Of a stretch of 64,000 nucleotides of DNA, positions 62,848-64,000 are shown piece by piece. The stretch covers positions 1 to 64,000 of the forward strand of contig CANIPU010000007.1 of the NCBI GenBank assembly GCA_947469485.1. Direction: 5' to 3'. Source of the DNA: Chitinophagaceae bacterium (GTDB lineage: Bacteria; Bacteroidota; Bacteroidia; Chitinophagales; UBA10324). The translations under genes and the position numbers were made by a program. How positions within the stretch are numbered: the stretch's first letter is position 1; each line of letters opens with the position of its first letter. The notes below the pieces were generated by a model. It did no database searches. It was not told where the DNA came from and worked only from the letters and a program-made list of their open reading frames with translations.

Positions 62848-64000
62848 ATGAAAAAATTAAACTTCAAAGTCATTCTTCTTTTCCTGCTGATTGCTGTGAT
62901 GGTTCTTCCGTTGGCTGAAAAAATATTTCATTTCTCTATATCAAAGTTGGCTGATTTAAAAGGTGCTTATGTTAAACCTGTTTGTCCGCAATTGAATTGG
63001 AAGAGTTTTTTCAATTTTGAAATGCAAGATAGCCTAAGTGCTTATATCGAAAGTGAAGTAAGCAACAGAAATGCACTTGTGCGATTACGAAATCAAATTG
63101 CATTCACAGTATTTGATGAAACAACCAACAGGGAGATTGCAGTCGGAAAGGAAAATTACCTGTTTGAAAAAATTTATTTCGATGCATACAATAAAAAACT
63201 GACTGCTTCTGATTCCTCTGAGATTTATAAAAACACAGAAAAACTTTCTGATGTTATTGATTCTTTGAAGGTAAGAAATATTGATTTGGTGGTTGTGTTT
63301 GCACCTAGCAAGGTTTCAGTCATGAGAGAATATGTTCCTGAAAAGTTTTTTTATAGATATGATGGTCTGGATATTAAATATAAAACATGTGCCGATGCAT
63401 TAAACAGGAGCAAAATTCCGTTTATTGATTTCAATAGTTATTTCATTTCAAAAAAATCAAAATCCAATTACCCAGTCTTTACAAAGGGAAATGCGCATTG
63501 GACTTTTTACAAAGGTTGTGAAGCCATGGATTCAATTGTTTCTTATATCACATTGCACTTTAATATTCCTTTCTGGCAATATTATTTGCTGGATTCTGAT
63601 CCTGTCGATTTGCCTCAATTTCAAGACGATGATTTAAGTTCCACAATGAATTTATTGAATTCAATGAAAGATAAGAGTTATCAATATCCCAATTTCGTTT
63701 TAACTGACACCACTAAATGTACAAAGCCTGATGTTTTGTTAATTGGTGACAGTTTTGGGTGGACACTTATATATTCGAGTCTTCCGCATAAAATATTCAG
63801 TCGAAATTTTAAATTCTGGGATTACAATCAAAGTGTTTGGAGTGAGTATTTTGAAAAAGCAAAGCCTATTGGCGAATTTGATTATAAAGCTGAAATTTTA
63901 AAGAACAGAGTAATAATTATTATTGAAGGAGGATTGCATTACAATAATATCGGACACGGATTTATTGAGCAGGCTTATAAAATATTTCACTCGGAATTAG
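62848..64000 (+). CDS. AlgJ/DHHW-type SGNH-like O-acetyltransferase partner, cut by window edge (384 codons seen)
   Basis: The frame is open from the ATG at 62848 to the end and has no stop. One N-terminal membrane anchor (VILLFLLIAVMVLPLAEKIF) and a periplasmic SGNH-like domain follow. VGKENYLFEKIYFDAY matches the AlgJ opening. GNAHWTFYKG stands where AlgJ/AlgX have a DxHW motif, and LLIGDSFGWT is the GDSF nucleophile block, which comes later as in this family. It begins 4 bases after the MBOAT gene, the usual pair for glycan acetylation. Confidence 0.88.
   Translation, partial: MKKLNFKVILLFLLIAVMVLPLAEKIFHFSISKLADLKGAYVKPVCPQLNWKSFFNFEMQDSLSAYIESEVSNRNALVRLRNQIAFTVFDETTNREIAVGKENYLFEKIYFDAYNKKLTASDSSEIYKNTEKLSDVIDSLKVRNIDLVVVFAPSKVSVMREYVPEKFFYRYDGLDIKYKTCADALNRSKIPFIDFNSYFISKKSKSNYPVFTKGNAHWTFYKGCEAMDSIVSYITLHFNIPFWQYYLLDSDPVDLPQFQDDDLSSTMNLLNSMKDKSYQYPNFVLTDTTKCTKPDVLLIGDSFGWTLIYSSLPHKIFSRNFKFWDYNQSVWSEYFEKAKPIGEFDYKAEILKNRVIIIIEGGLHYNNIGHGFIEQAYKIFHSEL

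Overview
The window is a low-GC chromosomal segment from a member of the Bacteroidota. The evidence is four secreted proteins with a C-terminal type IX secretion (T9SS) sorting domain (YPNP / FPNP followed by a GVYF / GIYF motif), many short lipoproteins, Bacteroidota-type families (DUF4476, DUF4920, DUF6340-like, the BadF-type N-acetylglucosamine kinase), TAnnTTTG promoter boxes and no obvious Shine-Dalgarno sequences. I cannot fix the order or genus. No T9SS machinery gene lies in the window.

Layout. 1-2.8 kb: the edge of a possible transposase gene, a hairpin-rich stretch without genes, a complete IS110-family insertion sequence, and an unrecognised two-domain cytosolic protein. 2.8-10.4 kb: secreted proteins and lipoproteins, a BadF-type sugar kinase and an MFS transporter. 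10.4-14.2 kb: a xylFGH-type sugar ABC importer with a small HExxH protein behind it. 14.3 kb: tRNA-Lys. 14.4-18.1 kb: Smr, rhodanese-thioredoxin, CxxCH, DUF4920 and MGMT-like small proteins. 18.1-25.5 kb: nuoHIJKLMN of respiratory complex I. 25.6-40.6 kb: a cold-shock protein, a 2.1-kaa thermolysin-like T9SS protease with ten 72-residue repeats, an ECF sigma factor with a probable anti-sigma factor, transporters, a thioesterase, DUF4476 and T9SS proteins. 40.7-43.1 kb: nuoABCD. 43.3-60.3 kb: serine hydrolase, MORN-type protein, NtrC-like regulator, ribonuclease Z, ClpC, proteases, pseudouridine synthase, cold-shock protein, M13 peptidase and thioesterase. 60.4-64 kb: a heptose epimerase, an MBOAT acyltransferase and a partial AlgJ/DHHW-type protein, which look like surface glycan synthesis and acylation.

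The most informative system is the IS110 element at 572-1796. Its flanks are the two halves of a dispersed repeat that is present intact at 24320-24344, and the two halves overlap by exactly GA. This fixes both ends of the element and its two-base core. The non-coding region upstream of the transposase, read on the transposase strand, folds by eye into two loops. The first carries a 9-nt copy of the left target half-site and a 5-nt complement of the right one. The second carries the matching guides for the element's own right and left ends. This is the architecture known for IS110 bridge RNAs, so target, donor and guides can all be read from one locus.

The nuo genes are also notable. nuoABCD and nuoHIJKLMN are co-oriented but about 15 kb apart, and nuoE, nuoF and nuoG, which in many genomes lie between them, are absent from the window.
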